Origin: Thermococcus sp. SY098
Lineage (GTDB): Archaea; Methanobacteriota_B; Thermococci; Thermococcales; Thermococcaceae
Reading direction: 5' to 3'
Length of the DNA: 64,000 bases
Assembly (NCBI RefSeq): GCF_035621495.1
Contig: NZ_CP141821.1
Coordinates: 1,268,760-1,332,759, forward strand
Position numbers and translations under genes: made by a program. Below are positions 55,975-63,898 of this stretch, one piece after another. The notes below the pieces were generated by a model. It saw only the letters and a program-made list of their open reading frames with translations, ran no database searches and was not told the origin of the DNA. Each line of letters begins with the position of its first letter. Within the stretch, counting starts at the first letter, position 1.

Positions 55975-57141
55975 TTGAAGGTCATCGTGGTTGGTGCCGG
56001 AAGAACAGGATTTTTAATCGCAAAGTGGCTCTCAATGAAGCATGAAGTAACTGTTGTCGATAGAAATCCGCGAATTCTTGATGAAATATCATATGGTCTC
56101 GATGTGTTTGCCATACCTGGAGATGCAACCCTTCCAGAGACCTTGAAAAGGGCGGAAGTTGAAAATGCCGATTACGTAATTGCAACAACCGACAATGATC
56201 AAACAAACATAATTGTGTGTTCTCTTTCAAAAACCCTGGGAAGCCCTTTCACAATAGCAAGAGTGAAAAGGATAGAGTATCTAAAAGTCTGGGGCCATGG
56301 GAGAAGAACTCTTGGTGTGGACTTAATGGTCTGTGCTGCCCCCCTTGTAGCCGAAGGTATAGTCCGAGTCATGGAGTATCCCCAATTAGTGTTCTTTAGA
56401 AAACTGTATGGGGACATCTATGTAGGGATAAGCTCATCAGATATCAAAATCCCCTGGTCATTTAAAATTGACGATAGAAACGTTATTATAGCGACGAAGG
56501 ATATGATAGAGAGGTCATTTAAAAAATCAAAAACCAAAAAAGTTTTAATACTTGGAGCGGGGGAAACCGGAAGAATCGTGGCAAAAATGCTCTCAGCAAA
56601 GGGAAAAGAAGTTAAACTTGTAGAGGACAATTTCAAAAAAGCAAATGAAATTGCAGATGAGCTCGATGGAGTTACAGTTATTGCCGGAAACCCTTTCAGC
56701 GACTTTTTGTGGTCTGAAGAGAATCTCAGTGAAGCTGACATTGCAGTCGTGGCGTTTGATCAAGACTATAAGTGTTTCTTTGCATCAGCACTTGCAAAAG
56801 AAAAAGGCATAGATAGGGTTTTTTCAATGGTTCACCGGAGCTCACATATCTCCTTGTTCGAAAAGATTGGTGCTATTTCTTTCAGCCCGGAGCTCGAAAC
56901 TGCAGGGAAAATAACAGCAGCAGTTAGAGGAAAAGCTGTCCTTGGAGTTGTAACAAGACCCGAGTTCCAAGTGTATGCTCTCAGCGGAGAGTTCCTTGAG
57001 GGAACTCCCTTAGAGAACCTTTCCGGAATACCTGGACCTCTCTTCAGAGATGGAAGACTCGTACTCCCTACACCAAAAATGAAGATCAGAAAAGGTGATA
57101 TTGTCACTGTAATTACCGAAGGAGGAGGCATGATCCTGTGA
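55975..57141 (+). CDS. trkA: TrkA-type potassium uptake regulatory protein (two Rossmann domains)
   Basis: A 388-residue cytoplasmic gating protein for the Trk potassium channel, with two NAD-binding TrkA-N domains (VIVVGAGRTGFLIAKWL and VLILGAGETGRIVAKML) and a C-terminal TrkA-C domain (ALSGEFLEGTPLENLSG). TTG 55975 is favoured with AGGTGGA upstream; GTG 55966 is an alternative. It overlaps the TrkH gene by four bases. Confidence 0.93.
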   Translation: MKVIVVGAGRTGFLIAKWLSMKHEVTVVDRNPRILDEISYGLDVFAIPGDATLPETLKRAEVENADYVIATTDNDQTNIIVCSLSKTLGSPFTIARVKRIEYLKVWGHGRRTLGVDLMVCAAPLVAEGIVRVMEYPQLVFFRKLYGDIYVGISSSDIKIPWSFKIDDRNVIIATKDMIERSFKKSKTKKVLILGAGETGRIVAKMLSAKGKEVKLVEDNFKKANEIADELDGVTVIAGNPFSDFLWSEENLSEADIAVVAFDQDYKCFFASALAKEKGIDRVFSMVHRSSHISLFEKIGAISFSPELETAGKITAAVRGKAVLGVVTRPEFQVYALSGEFLEGTPLENLSGIPGPLFRDGRLVLPTPKMKIRKGDIVTVITEGGGMIL

Positions 57142-58607
57142 AGCTAAAGGAAACACTGGCACTTCTCGGGGAGATAATGCTCCTCTTTAGCATCTCATTT
57201 CTTGCACCTTTAACAGTTGCTCTTTATTATAAAACACCCATCTCATCATTTTTGATTCCAATGATAATGAGTCTGATTATTGGAGGCTTTCTTCGCTCCC
57301 TTGGAACCGGAGAGGAAATAGGAATTCGAGAGGCATTCTTTCTTGTTTCCTTGGCATGGCTTAGTATAGCGGTGTTGGGAGCTTTACCATACATCATTGC
57401 TGGAGAAGGTTCAATTGCCAATCCTCTCAATGCCCTTTTCGAAAGTATGAGTGGTTTCACAACAACCGGGGCAACAGTTATGGCGGATTTTTCCATCCAT
57501 TCAAAGGCAATTCTGTTCTGGCGCCAGCTAACACAGTGGCTCGGCGGAATGGGAATAGTGGTTCTGGCGATAGCAATACTTCCGAGGCTGAGTGTTGGTG
57601 GTTCAGAGCTTATGAGCCTTGAAGCACCAGGGCCGCAGCTTGAAAAACTAACGCCCCATATAAAAAACACTGCAAGGATATTCTGGGGAATATACGTTGG
57701 ACTAACTGCCATGGAAACCCTAATCTTAAGTACCCTACACTATATAGGCATCGCGCCAAAAATGACACCATATATGGCTCTTGTTCACTCCTTCACTACC
57801 ATGAGCACAGGTGGATTTTCGCCTCTTTCCCAGTCCATCAAGGCATTTTCTCCAGCTGTTCAGTGGATTATAACAATCTTCATGATACTTGCGGGAGCAA
57901 ATTTTGCCCTTTTCTGGTATCTCATGAGAAAAGACTGCAGAATAATCAGAAATGAGGAGTTCAGATGGTATATTTTTGCTATCCTTGGCCTTTCACTCCT
58001 AACTGTCCCGTATCTGGAACATCAGTTTAACCTTAATTTCACTACAGCCTTCAGGTATTCTATCTTCCAGGTAGCATCAATTGTAACAACAACGGGGTAT
58101 GCAACGATGAATTTTTACAAGTGGGTTTTCCCTGCTCAATTTATTCTTTTCTTTGCCATGTTTCTTGGAGGGTCAAGCGGCTCAACAGCAGGCTCCATAA
58201 AAATAGTCCGATGGGTTATAGCCCTAAAAGCCATAAAAAGAGAACTTTCCTTATCATTCCATCCAAAATCCTTGATGAACGTGAAGCTTGGAGGGATTGT
58301 TGTCGGAGAAAGATCTATAAGGAGTGCTCTTGCATTCATAGCACTTTATTTTATCATATTCTCTGTATCATCCCTTTTTGTAATCCTTAATGGAGCCTCT
58401 GTTAACCTAAATCCCACAGATGCCATGAGTGCAGTTGCCGCGACACTTGGAAACATTGGACCAGGAATTGGAAAAATAGGCCCCATGGCAAACTATCTTA
58501 TATTTCCCCCCCAGACAAGGGCTCTAATGATAGTTCTCATGTGGTTCGGCAGGCTGGAAATATTGACTGTTCTTGTGCTTTTCACGCGCTCATACTGGAG
58601 ATGGTGA
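57138..58607 (+). CDS. trkH: TrkH-type potassium channel subunit
   Basis: A 489-residue membrane protein of the Trk/Ktr/HKT family. The four pore-like repeats show filter segments SMSGFTTTGATVM, TTMSTGGFSPLSQ, SIVTTTGYATMNF and ATLGNIGPGIGKI. About twelve helices are predicted. It works with the adjacent TrkA protein in potassium uptake, important for osmotic and thermal balance. GTG start inside the end of trkA (overlap GTGA). Confidence 0.95.
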   Translation: MKLKETLALLGEIMLLFSISFLAPLTVALYYKTPISSFLIPMIMSLIIGGFLRSLGTGEEIGIREAFFLVSLAWLSIAVLGALPYIIAGEGSIANPLNALFESMSGFTTTGATVMADFSIHSKAILFWRQLTQWLGGMGIVVLAIAILPRLSVGGSELMSLEAPGPQLEKLTPHIKNTARIFWGIYVGLTAMETLILSTLHYIGIAPKMTPYMALVHSFTTMSTGGFSPLSQSIKAFSPAVQWIITIFMILAGANFALFWYLMRKDCRIIRNEEFRWYIFAILGLSLLTVPYLEHQFNLNFTTAFRYSIFQVASIVTTTGYATMNFYKWVFPAQFILFFAMFLGGSSGSTAGSIKIVRWVIALKAIKRELSLSFHPKSLMNVKLGGIVVGERSIRSALAFIALYFIIFSVSSLFVILNGASVNLNPTDAMSAVAATLGNIGPGIGKIGPMANYLIFPPQTRALMIVLMWFGRLEILTVLVLFTRSYWRW

Positions 58608-58613
58608 TCAGCT

Positions 58614-58733
58614 TTAGCTTTCCAGCATCTTTATCAGTTCACCTTTGACTGGATTTTTGACAATCCCGATTTCAAAAGCATGATTGAGTAAATATTCTGG
58701 GAATTCTGAATCTTCAAAGAATGCTCCAACTTT
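58614..58733 (-). pseudogene. Gene remnant (39 codons and stop) downstream of trkH
   Basis: The minus strand of this intergenic stretch reads KVGAFFEDSEFPEYLLNHAF and continues EIGIVKNPVKGELIKMLES before a stop at 58614. It has natural-protein composition (a surface-charged helix with a clean C terminus), but is preceded by a stop and has no start or ribosome site. It looks like the C-terminal end of a decayed gene. No family recognised. Confidence 0.45.
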
Positions 58734-58839
58734 TCAAGATAGTTTTATAGGTTTCTTTCAAAAGAACAAAAATTGATAAGTACAAAAACTCAAAATTCGT
58801 TAAGATATATTTCTCAAAAATTCCGTAAGGTGGGTAAAG

Positions 58840-59274
58840 ATGCTCGCAAAACTATTCAAAAAGCCAGAAGATTTTGATGTTAATAAAGCCATTGAGCTGG
58901 TTTCTTCAAGAAAAGCTGGAGGTATTGCAATCTTCTTAGGTAAAGTTAGAGAGGAAAGTCATGGACGAAAAGTGAAAAAGCTGATTTATGAAGCCTACAA
59001 GGAGATGGCACTTAAGGAGATGGAGAAGATAAGAAAAGAAGCAAAAGAGAAGTTTCCAATTGAAGAAATCCTGATATGGCATCGTTACGGAGAACTTGAA
59101 GTCGGGGAGAATACAATATTGATCGTCGCAGCAGGAAAGCACAGAAGAGAAGCATTTGAAGCCTGTATGTGGGCAGTTAATGAAGTTAAGAAGAGAGTTC
59201 CAATATGGAAGAGAGAAGTGACTGATGAGGGTGAATTTTGGATAGAGGGAGACAAGATTATACCCGCAGGATAG
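58840..59274 (+). CDS. moaE: Molybdopterin synthase catalytic subunit (MoaE)
   Basis: A 144-residue MoaE that with the MoaD-like carrier inserts sulfur into precursor Z to form molybdopterin. Signatures include GGIAIFLGKVRE, KLIYEAYKEMALKEM and the catalytic C-terminal region IWKREVTDEGEFWIEG with the essential Lys, plus IWHRYGELEVGENTILIVAAGKHR. GGTGGGT precedes the ATG. The MoaD/E1 pair lies 4 kb upstream. Confidence 0.95.
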   Translation: MLAKLFKKPEDFDVNKAIELVSSRKAGGIAIFLGKVREESHGRKVKKLIYEAYKEMALKEMEKIRKEAKEKFPIEEILIWHRYGELEVGENTILIVAAGKHRREAFEACMWAVNEVKKRVPIWKREVTDEGEFWIEGDKIIPAG

Positions 59275-59347
59275 TTGTTGTACACTTCTGTACTCTCCAT
59301 TTTTTGCAGACTAATATAAGTAGTAAGAAAAATCCGAATAGGAAAAG

Positions 59348-59355
59348 TATATATA
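59348..59355 (+). promoter_or_regulatory. TATA box for the SPASM protein gene
   Basis: TATATATA about 33-40 bases before the ATG 59388. It implies a start near 59378, so the leader is only about ten bases and carries the GGTGAAG ribosome site. Confidence 0.5.
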
Positions 59356-59387
59356 GTCCCTTTTTGAACTATTTTTCGGTGAAGCTG

Positions 59388-60320
59388 ATGGAAAAAATAG
59401 CCAGTGCAAACATCTCTCAACCCGAGATACAGAGATCATGGAACATTGCAACCATTGCAAAACCGCCATGGGCAAACTACTCTCACTCAGGAAAATTAGA
59501 ACGGCTTATCTTACAGCTTGGACAAGGAAAAGGAAAATTTTCCGAAATTACCGGTATTCCGAGATCTATTGGATGTATTGGAAATAACGAATTCATACTA
59601 AGGCGAGAACCACTGAGTGTTGAGAGGATAAAAGAGATAATTCGGGAATTTTACTTCGCCAATGGAAGGGAGCTATACCTTACAAATTACGACAGCGTCG
59701 AATATCTCATCAGCGTTGCAAGGCATGCAGCTGCAATTGGCATTAAAGAGGTATACGCAGTCGTAAGAATCGAAGATATTGAAAAAATAATTCCAGAAGA
59801 TGATGTTAGAATAATAGTAGAGCTTGAATACTCCAAAGAAAACTTGAAAAAACTGAAGGAGTTAAAGTGGGTGCATGGAGCATTAATAATGATGGAACCA
59901 GAACAATATGCAGAATTCATCAAAAGCAGACCAGAATTTGATGGGGAAGTTTATGTGGATCTTCTCTACCCCGGATCATTAAGGCACCTCAACTTCAATG
60001 TAATAGAGGTGAAGAGAGTACATTCTGCAACTGCGAACATGTACCATGACTGTCTTGCTGGAACGCTCGCAATAACGGCCGATGGTTATGCTCTGCCTTG
60101 TCCCCTCTTAAGGAACTTCATAGTTGGAGATGCAAAAAAGGAAACAGTTAAACAGCTCCGGAGAAAGAAGAGACTGAAAAACTTCTGGAAACTCACAAAA
60201 GATGGAATTGAAGAATGTAAAATGTGTCCATTTAAGTATCTCTGCCATGACTGCAGAGCTCTTGAGTATCAAGCAAGCGGAGACATCTTTGGCATTGAAT
60301 ACTGCAATTTAGAATTCTAA
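59388..60320 (+). CDS. SPASM-domain protein without the radical-SAM cluster motif
   Basis: A 310-residue protein built like a peptide-modifying radical-SAM enzyme: a TIM-barrel-like region (residues ~70-215, PLSVERIKEIIREFYFANGRE, YLTNYDSVEYLI) and a C-terminal SPASM cluster (Cys222, Cys238, Cys277, Cys280, Cys286, Cys289, Cys306). The N-terminal CxxxCxxC of radical-SAM enzymes is missing; the equivalent stretch holds a single Cys63. It may have lost catalysis and serve as an electron or peptide carrier, or do other iron-sulfur work. GGTGAAG precedes ATG 59388. Its 3' end overlaps the convergent regulator by 12 bases. Confidence 0.78.
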   Translation: MEKIASANISQPEIQRSWNIATIAKPPWANYSHSGKLERLILQLGQGKGKFSEITGIPRSIGCIGNNEFILRREPLSVERIKEIIREFYFANGRELYLTNYDSVEYLISVARHAAAIGIKEVYAVVRIEDIEKIIPEDDVRIIVELEYSKENLKKLKELKWVHGALIMMEPEQYAEFIKSRPEFDGEVYVDLLYPGSLRHLNFNVIEVKRVHSATANMYHDCLAGTLAITADGYALPCPLLRNFIVGDAKKETVKQLRRKKRLKNFWKLTKDGIEECKMCPFKYLCHDCRALEYQASGDIFGIEYCNLEF

Positions 60321-61211
60321 AATCGATCTATATCCACTTCCATCCTTTTTTACTCTTTCTGCAAACTTATAACTTGGTTCAATTCCTTCCAATAAATCAA
60401 AATAATAGATTGCAAACTTTTTAACATATCTGCTGAATTCAAATATTTTAGCTCCAATATCCTCTTTTGATGAAAAATACCATTCAACAAGATACCCCCG
60501 AGGTTTTAAAACACCGATGAGAATCTCATAGTTTTTAAACTTTTCAAGAAGCTTTTCAGAAAGTTCATCAGCTATCCCACAAAAACCCCTATCGTATGCA
60601 GTCATGTCAACCAAGGCAGAATATCTTCGGATTATCCCTGTTTCTTCAAGTCTCTTAATCATATATCTTATTGTAGGTCTGGACTTTCCAAGAATTTCTG
60701 ACATCCTTGTTGGGCTCGTTCTGGCGTCATATTTCAATATATCCATCAGAATAGCATAGTCATAACTTAGATTCCACTCGCCGAACTCCTTGGGCTTTTC
60801 AGGATAAGCTCGCACTTCATAGTACTCATAGTCATCTGAATATCTTGAAAGCAACTCATCGATTAATCCCGTTTGGTCTTTTGGTATATGAAGAACTGCA
60901 GAAATTCCATTCTTGAATCCAAATATCGCAGCAATCGATGGTATAAATGGATTTTTTGACATCTCTGAGGCAACTCTTCTTAGCTCCTCTCGCGGAACTG
61001 ACAAGAATGCGACATAGCTTTTTAATCCAAGCTTTGCGATATCATAGATAGCAGAAACATGAACGTATTTGCCGTAATACTTGTTATAGAGCCTTTTAAG
61101 TTTATAATAATCTATTCCTTCCCTCTTTGCTATCTTCAGGAGGCTTTCTCTTGGAGACTTCTCCAAGATCTCAGCAAGATACTCAACTTCCTCGATCTTT
61201 ACCTCACTCAT
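60309..61211 (-). CDS. Lrp-like regulator with two helix-turn-helix regions
   Basis: A 300-residue protein. The N terminus has one HTH-like region (SPRESLLKIAKREGIDYYKL), and a second Lrp-type HTH sits at residues ~155-195 (ILKYDARTSPTRMSEILGKS, TIRYMIKRLEETGII). Between and after are RAM-like alpha/beta parts. It is convergent with, and overlaps, the SPASM gene. It could regulate that gene or the adenosine-specific kinase gene divergently encoded at 61271. Effector unknown. Confidence 0.78.
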   Translation of the reverse strand: MSEVKIEEVEYLAEILEKSPRESLLKIAKREGIDYYKLKRLYNKYYGKYVHVSAIYDIAKLGLKSYVAFLSVPREELRRVASEMSKNPFIPSIAAIFGFKNGISAVLHIPKDQTGLIDELLSRYSDDYEYYEVRAYPEKPKEFGEWNLSYDYAILMDILKYDARTSPTRMSEILGKSRPTIRYMIKRLEETGIIRRYSALVDMTAYDRGFCGIADELSEKLLEKFKNYEILIGVLKPRGYLVEWYFSSKEDIGAKIFEFSRYVKKFAIYYFDLLEGIEPSYKFAERVKKDGSGYRSILEF

Positions 61212-61270
61212 CTGACCCCACTAAGAAAAAGTTTTATGCCCTCGGAATTAAATTATTTTTGGTGATGGTT

Positions 61271-61759
61271 ATGGTTAAGATTGAGGTTGTTGACATCGAA
61301 AAACCAGAAGGTGTTGAATGTATAATCGGACAAGGCAACTTCTCAATATTCACAGTTGATGATTTAGCGAGAGCATTATTAACAACCGTTCCCGGGATTA
61401 AATTTGGAATAGCCATGAACGAAGCAAAGCCACAGCTGACAAGATATACCGGAAATGACAGGCAACTTGAAGAGCTTGCTGCGAAGAATGCTGTAAAAAT
61501 TGGAGCTGGACACGTCTTTGTAATTTTAATGAAAAATGCATTTCCAATAAATGTCCTCAACACTGTTAAGAGCCATCCTGCAGTTGCCATGGTCTATGGA
61601 GCAAGCGAAAATCCAATGCAAGTTATTGTTGCAGAAACAGAACTGGGAAGAGCTGTGCTAGGAATCGTTGATGGTAAAGCGGCAAACAAAATTGAAACAG
61701 AGGAACAAAAGAAAGAGAGAAGAGAACTCGTAGAAAAAATAGGATACACTATCGACTGA
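61271..61759 (+). CDS. Adenosine-specific kinase family protein (DUF355)
   Basis: A 162-residue archaeal protein of the DUF355 family. Its N terminus reads MVKIEVVDIEKPEGVECIIG, followed by GQGNFSIFTVDDLARAL and TTVPGIKFGIAMNEAKPQLT. A structure-based study named it adenosine-specific kinase, but the physiological role is uncertain. GGTGATGGTT lies before ATG 61271. The stop overlaps the convergent LEA-like gene by 11 bases. Confidence 0.85.
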   Translation: MVKIEVVDIEKPEGVECIIGQGNFSIFTVDDLARALLTTVPGIKFGIAMNEAKPQLTRYTGNDRQLEELAAKNAVKIGAGHVFVILMKNAFPINVLNTVKSHPAVAMVYGASENPMQVIVAETELGRAVLGIVDGKAANKIETEEQKKERRELVEKIGYTID

Positions 61760-62642
61760 AAATATCTGTCCTGTATGTAAATTTTATGTCAAATATTTTC
61801 CCTCTTTTTGTTATCCCAAGATACTTTATCGCCCCCTCCATTGATATTTCAAACACTGTTGTTTCTCCATTCGCAAAATGTAAAAACAAGAACTTTTCAA
61901 TATTTTGGGTATCCATAACCACTTCACTTTCAACTGTGCTCTTACCGGGAATTAGAATTGAATCAGTAACAGTTGTTCCGAGGGTTATGCTATTTGCCCT
62001 AAATTCATAAGTTGGAAATTGGACTAAAATAGGAGACGTGGAATTGTTGATGTATGTGAGTTTCATTCTGAGCGTTCTCCCATCCCACGTAACTCCTGAG
62101 AACTTTACCAAAGGATACTGAAGCCTATAATACCCAACATTTTCTTCTCTTCCCAAAAACTCTCTATTGATGATTTCAGCAAATGGATTTGAAGACACTT
62201 CTTTGATCTTTGAATGAACGTAGATAGGAGCCTTTACTGGTCCAAATTGAACAACAATTCTCCCTTTTATATAGAGTTCGGAACGCCATCCACGGGCTGC
62301 ATGATAGTAAAACCATTGTTTTAATGCTTCCATAGGAATCTTCCCTTCATATATAATTGTATTTTTAGAACCCCCAGCCAATACTCCAGAAGATGTATTG
62401 ACAACAGCCAAGAGATGGTCATCATAGTATAAACCGAGATTATGGGAAGCATATTTGACATCCAGAGTTATGGGATTAGGAACAATTACAGCAACCGTAA
62501 AAACAAGGGAATCATCAGAGACTTCAATAAGATTTAACTTAGCTCCTAAAACATAAGCTGACCCTATGTACTCCCCGACTTTGTGGTATATTCCAAAGGA
62601 CATCACCAGCAAAAAGATAAGCACCATCGCTACCTTCTTCAT
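61749..62642 (-). CDS. Membrane-anchored LEA14-like beta-sandwich protein
   Basis: A 297-residue protein with one N-terminal helix (VAMVLIFLLVMSFGIYHKVG) and an extracellular beta-rich body (FTVAVIVPNPITLDVKYASH, RMKLTYINNSTSPILVQFPT), resembling two LEA14-type domains. It has the same length and layout as the protein at 46429-47322. ATG 62642 is chosen over 62654 because the former encodes the usual Met-Lys-Lys head of a membrane anchor; no strong ribosome site exists for either. Confidence 0.72.
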   Translation of the reverse strand: MKKVAMVLIFLLVMSFGIYHKVGEYIGSAYVLGAKLNLIEVSDDSLVFTVAVIVPNPITLDVKYASHNLGLYYDDHLLAVVNTSSGVLAGGSKNTIIYEGKIPMEALKQWFYYHAARGWRSELYIKGRIVVQFGPVKAPIYVHSKIKEVSSNPFAEIINREFLGREENVGYYRLQYPLVKFSGVTWDGRTLRMKLTYINNSTSPILVQFPTYEFRANSITLGTTVTDSILIPGKSTVESEVVMDTQNIEKFLFLHFANGETTVFEISMEGAIKYLGITKRGKIFDIKFTYRTDIFSR

Positions 62643-62700
62643 TTTAATACCCAAACTTTTATTTTGGAATTAGGATATTTAATCGTTATTGGTGGTAGGG

Positions 62701-63255
62701 GTGGAGATAATATTCATAACATCAAACAGCGGAAAACTCAAGGAGGCCCAAGGATATTTTGCTCCTATGGGAGTTAAAATTATCCAGCAAAAAATTGGGT
62801 ATCCAGAAATTCAGGCAAAAGAGCTGGAAGAAGTCGTCAAATTTGCCATTGAATGGCTCAAAGACAAGATTGACAAACCCTTCTTCATAGATGACTCGGG
62901 GCTATTTATTGAAGCATTGAACGGATTTCCAGGAGTTTACTCCGCGTATGTCTTCAAAACTCTCGGAAATGAGGGTATTTTAAAGCTTATGGCGGGAGTT
63001 AAAAACAGAAAAGCGTACTTTAAAAGTGTTATCGGATATTATGATGGGGAGATACACATTTTTAAGGGAGTAGTAAACGGGAGAATTGGATATACAAAAA
63101 GAGGAAATCTCGGTTTTGGATTTGACCCAATATTTATTCCCGAAGGATTCACTAAAACTTTTGCCGAAATGACAACAGAAGAAAAAAATAAAATATCCCA
63201 CAGGGGCAGAGCATTAGAGGCATTTTCAAAATGGCTAAAGGAAAACCTTATATAA
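62701..63255 (+). CDS. XTP/dITP diphosphatase (Ham1/RdgB)
   Basis: A 184-residue house-cleaning pyrophosphatase that removes deaminated purine nucleotides. Signatures include [16 protein letters not shown] at the N terminus, [19 protein letters not shown] (catalytic acid) and [14 protein letters not shown], then [11 protein letters not shown] 62701 has GGTGGTAGGG four to five bases upstream, so the upstream reading is less likely. Confidence 0.94.
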   Translation: MEIIFITSNSGKLKEAQGYFAPMGVKIIQQKIGYPEIQAKELEEVVKFAIEWLKDKIDKPFFIDDSGLFIEALNGFPGVYSAYVFKTLGNEGILKLMAGVKNRKAYFKSVIGYYDGEIHIFKGVVNGRIGYTKRGNLGFGFDPIFIPEGFTKTFAEMTTEEKNKISHRGRALEAFSKWLKENLI

Positions 63256-63318
63256 TGGTTAAACGACAAATGGAATAGCTCATGAGTTGAAGAAATGACA
63301 ATACTGCGAGGGGTTAGG

Positions 63319-63771
63319 ATGGGGGAGGTTTTGGACAAAATAGATTTGAAACTTTTGGAAGAATTAAAAAAGAACGCAAGAGAAAACATAGCGGCACTGA
63401 GTAAAAAGCTTGGAATACCCAGAACAACTGTCCACTATCGCATAAAGAAACTCGTTGAAGAAGGAGTTATAGAGAAGTTCACTATAAAACCAAATTACAA
63501 AAAGCTTAACTTAGGAACAACAGCTTTCATTCTGGCACGCTATGATCCAGATTCTGGACTCACCCAGCGAGAGGTAGCTGAAAGAGTTGCAACCATTAAT
63601 GGAGTTTATGAAGTCCATATAATTGCCGGAGAGTGGGATCTATTAATAAAGGTTAGAGCGGCATCAGCTGAAGACATCGGAAAAATAGTAATCGACAAAT
63701 TGCGGGAGATAAAGGGGATAGATCAAACAGTTACAATGGTTTCATTCGTTACAGTAAAAGAAGATGTATGA
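63319..63771 (+). CDS. Lrp/AsnC family transcriptional regulator
   Basis: A 150-residue full-length Lrp protein. HTH: ENIAALSKKLGIPRTTVHYR IKKL region near residues 18-45. RAM domain: VYEVHIIAGEWDLLIKVR and the terminal strand. ATG 63319 follows GAGGGGTTAGG. A box C/D RNA candidate starts directly after its stop, and the tRNA-Trp gene is encoded downstream on the other strand. Confidence 0.9.
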   Translation: MGEVLDKIDLKLLEELKKNARENIAALSKKLGIPRTTVHYRIKKLVEEGVIEKFTIKPNYKKLNLGTTAFILARYDPDSGLTQREVAERVATINGVYEVHIIAGEWDLLIKVRAASAEDIGKIVIDKLREIKGIDQTVTMVSFVTVKEDV

Positions 63772-63832
63772 GGGCGATGATTAGCGTTCTCCTTTCTGAT
63801 TTTATGATGATGCGAGGAATTGTATGAGCCCT
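63772..63832 (+). ncRNA. Box C/D small guide RNA candidate
   Basis: Boxes in order: C (ATGATTA, 63777-63783, one mismatch), a 12-base guide, D' (CTGA, 63796-63799), a four-base spacer, C' (ATGATGA, 63804-63810), a 13-base guide and a variant D (ATGA, 63824-63827). GGGC (63772-63775) and GCCC (63828-63831) form a four-base terminal stem. It begins right after the Lrp stop, like the candidate at 26548 behind the signal peptidase. The variant C and D boxes lower confidence. Confidence 0.55.
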
Positions 63833-63898
63833 ATACAAACTTGGTTAACAAACTCATAAAAGCGTGTAACTTTGTCAGTAAAGCTTCTATTAAAATTG

